The notes beneath the pieces are model-generated. The model was given only the letters and a program-made list of their open reading frames with translations. It did not search any database and was not told where the DNA came from. 64,000 nt of DNA from NCBI GenBank assembly GCA_022747635.1, contig JAKTNV010000024.1, forward strand, positions 6,412,803-6,476,802, in the 5' to 3' direction. Below are positions 62,905-64,000 of this stretch, piece after piece (position 1 is the stretch's first letter; every line of letters starts with the position of its first letter). A program made the position numbers and the translations under genes. The DNA is from Hetaerina americana (taxonomy: Eukaryota > Arthropoda > Insecta > Odonata > Calopterygidae).

Positions 62905-64000
62905 ACTTTTGGCTATGCCGCGCCAAGATGAAAAATATTAGGGATTATATCTTTAGCGACAAAAAGAATGAGATCGCTTATGATTATAAGATATCTAGGG
63001 CGAATGCCAAGAATGAATTTCGAAAATCGTTAAAGGAATTCAAAAGCAAAAGGTTAGCGGAAAATTTGAAAGAGAATCCAAAAGCATTTTGGTCATAAGT
63101 CGGGGAAGTTCAGGGAAATAACTTAATTGCTAACTCACTCAAAATTGATAAAGGCAAAAGAGTAATCAGCAGTTTGAAAAAGGCTAACTTATTTAATTCC
63201 TTCTTTCAAAGCGTCTTCACTAATATGTCACAGAATAGCTTAACAAATCGTGCCGGTCAACCAATGCCCAAAATTGAAATCTCATGTAATGGGCGAGAAA
63301 ATTTGCTGAAAAATTTAAAGCCTAATAAGTCTTTCTTGAAATAATATTTAAGAAGTCGCTGGTAGATCACAAGGTTCTCAATGATTGGAAAACGGCTAAC
63401 GTAACACCAATATTTAAAACAGGAGACAAGGAGGAACCGAGCGATTTACAGACCCTCACATTTCCCTCACATCCATTTCGTGGAAGGTTATGGAACATAT
63501 AGTTGCTAGTCGAACATAAGATACCTCAATAATCAGGAGTTATTAATGAAAAATTAGCACGGTTACCGAAAAGGTAGATCCTGCGAGAGACAATTTGCGC
63601 TTTTCGTTCGTGATATCCTTACTTTGGGAGAGAGCAATGTTCAAGTGGTCGCGATTTTTCCAGATTGCAAGGAAGCCTTCGACAAAGTACCTCATAGTAA
63701 ACTACTCGTATAGCTAGAGGCATATGGCATAGATAAAAATATCCGGGGTTGGATTAAAGACTTTTTGAATGGTCGGGTTCAAAGATTAGGGATAGATGGA
63801 GTTAGCTCAAATGCAGTAGAAGTTACTTCAGGTGTTCCCCAGGGAAGTGCCATCGGACCTCTTTTATTCCTACTCTACGTTAACAATATTCACTCCGTAG
63901 TCACTAGTAAGATACGTTTATTTGCCGACGATGCACTGATTTACCATGATATCTATAATCCTGAGGATACAGCAGCTTTGTCAGATGACCTTAATGCTAT
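62905..64000 (+). mobile_element. CR1-like LINE (+), RT region, runs off the right edge
   Basis: Linker (RDYIFSDKKNEIAYDYK, ANAKNEFRKSLKEFKSKRLA, ENPKAFW) and RT motifs in order: LNDWKTANVTPIFKTGDKEE near 63380, REASF-type text with CKEAFDKVPHSKLL at 63665, GIDKNIRGWIKDFLNGRVQR, VTSGVPQGSAIGPLLFLLYV near 63820, IRLFADDALIYHD near 63915. Some stops and frameshifts (for example near 63098 and 63340). Same broad type as 58880-59720. Confidence 0.85.

Overview
The window is eukaryotic, almost certainly an arthropod and most likely an insect. It holds two recognisable host genes split into short exons with GT/AG borders that keep the reading frame. Their introns are inflated by non-LTR retrotransposons, tRNA-derived SINEs, mariner and pogo/Tigger DNA transposons and one long G-rich minisatellite. 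No bacterial-type operon, CRISPR array, rRNA or functional tRNA gene was seen. I cannot name the species.

Host gene 1 (+ strand, about 2216 to 23300) is the 3' part of a DOCK-family Rac/Rap guanine-nucleotide exchange factor of the DOCK3/DOCK4 (Drosophila sponge) type. Nine exons encode the end of the catalytic DHR-2 domain and then a long proline-rich tail with many SH3-ligand motifs; the gene starts left of the window. Host gene 2 (- strand, 58219 to 34059) is a complete 13-exon gene for the pre-40S ribosome maturation factor TSR1, about 830 residues, joined in phase throughout. The two genes converge, their stops separated by about 10.8 kb of mobile-element debris.

Layout. 1-2.2 kb: decayed pogo/Tigger-like transposon with inverted ends and TA duplications, next to the first DOCK exon. 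2.2-5.3 kb: DOCK DHR-2 exons, with a SINE and a 5' LINE fragment in an intron. 5.3-12.2 kb: nested insertions (old RTE-like LINE hit by a mariner, a second LINE, a 175-bp insert and two SINEs). 12.2-14.4 kb: proline-rich exons. 14.4-19.8 kb: a second LINE family apparently inside an RTE fragment, then an RTE 5' fragment. 19.9 kb: an 86-bp exon. 20.0-22.7 kb: G-rich minisatellite. 22.8-23.3 kb: last DOCK exon. 23.3-34 kb: 3' UTR, a young LINE copy with target-site duplication, an internally deleted mariner, SINE and LINE/mariner debris. 34-58 kb: TSR1 with mobile-element-bearing introns, including a palindrome carrying a hammerhead-ribozyme-like core. 58-64 kb: upstream region, CR1-like LINE with a SINE inserted, a second internally deleted mariner, and a CR1-like LINE running off the right edge.

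The genes are not a pathway unit: one acts in cytoskeletal and junction signalling, the other in ribosome biogenesis. The points most worth a second look are the hammerhead-like palindrome, the strand-asymmetric G-rich array in a coding intron, the foldback SINE inside one target-site duplication, and the nested stack that orders several element families in time.
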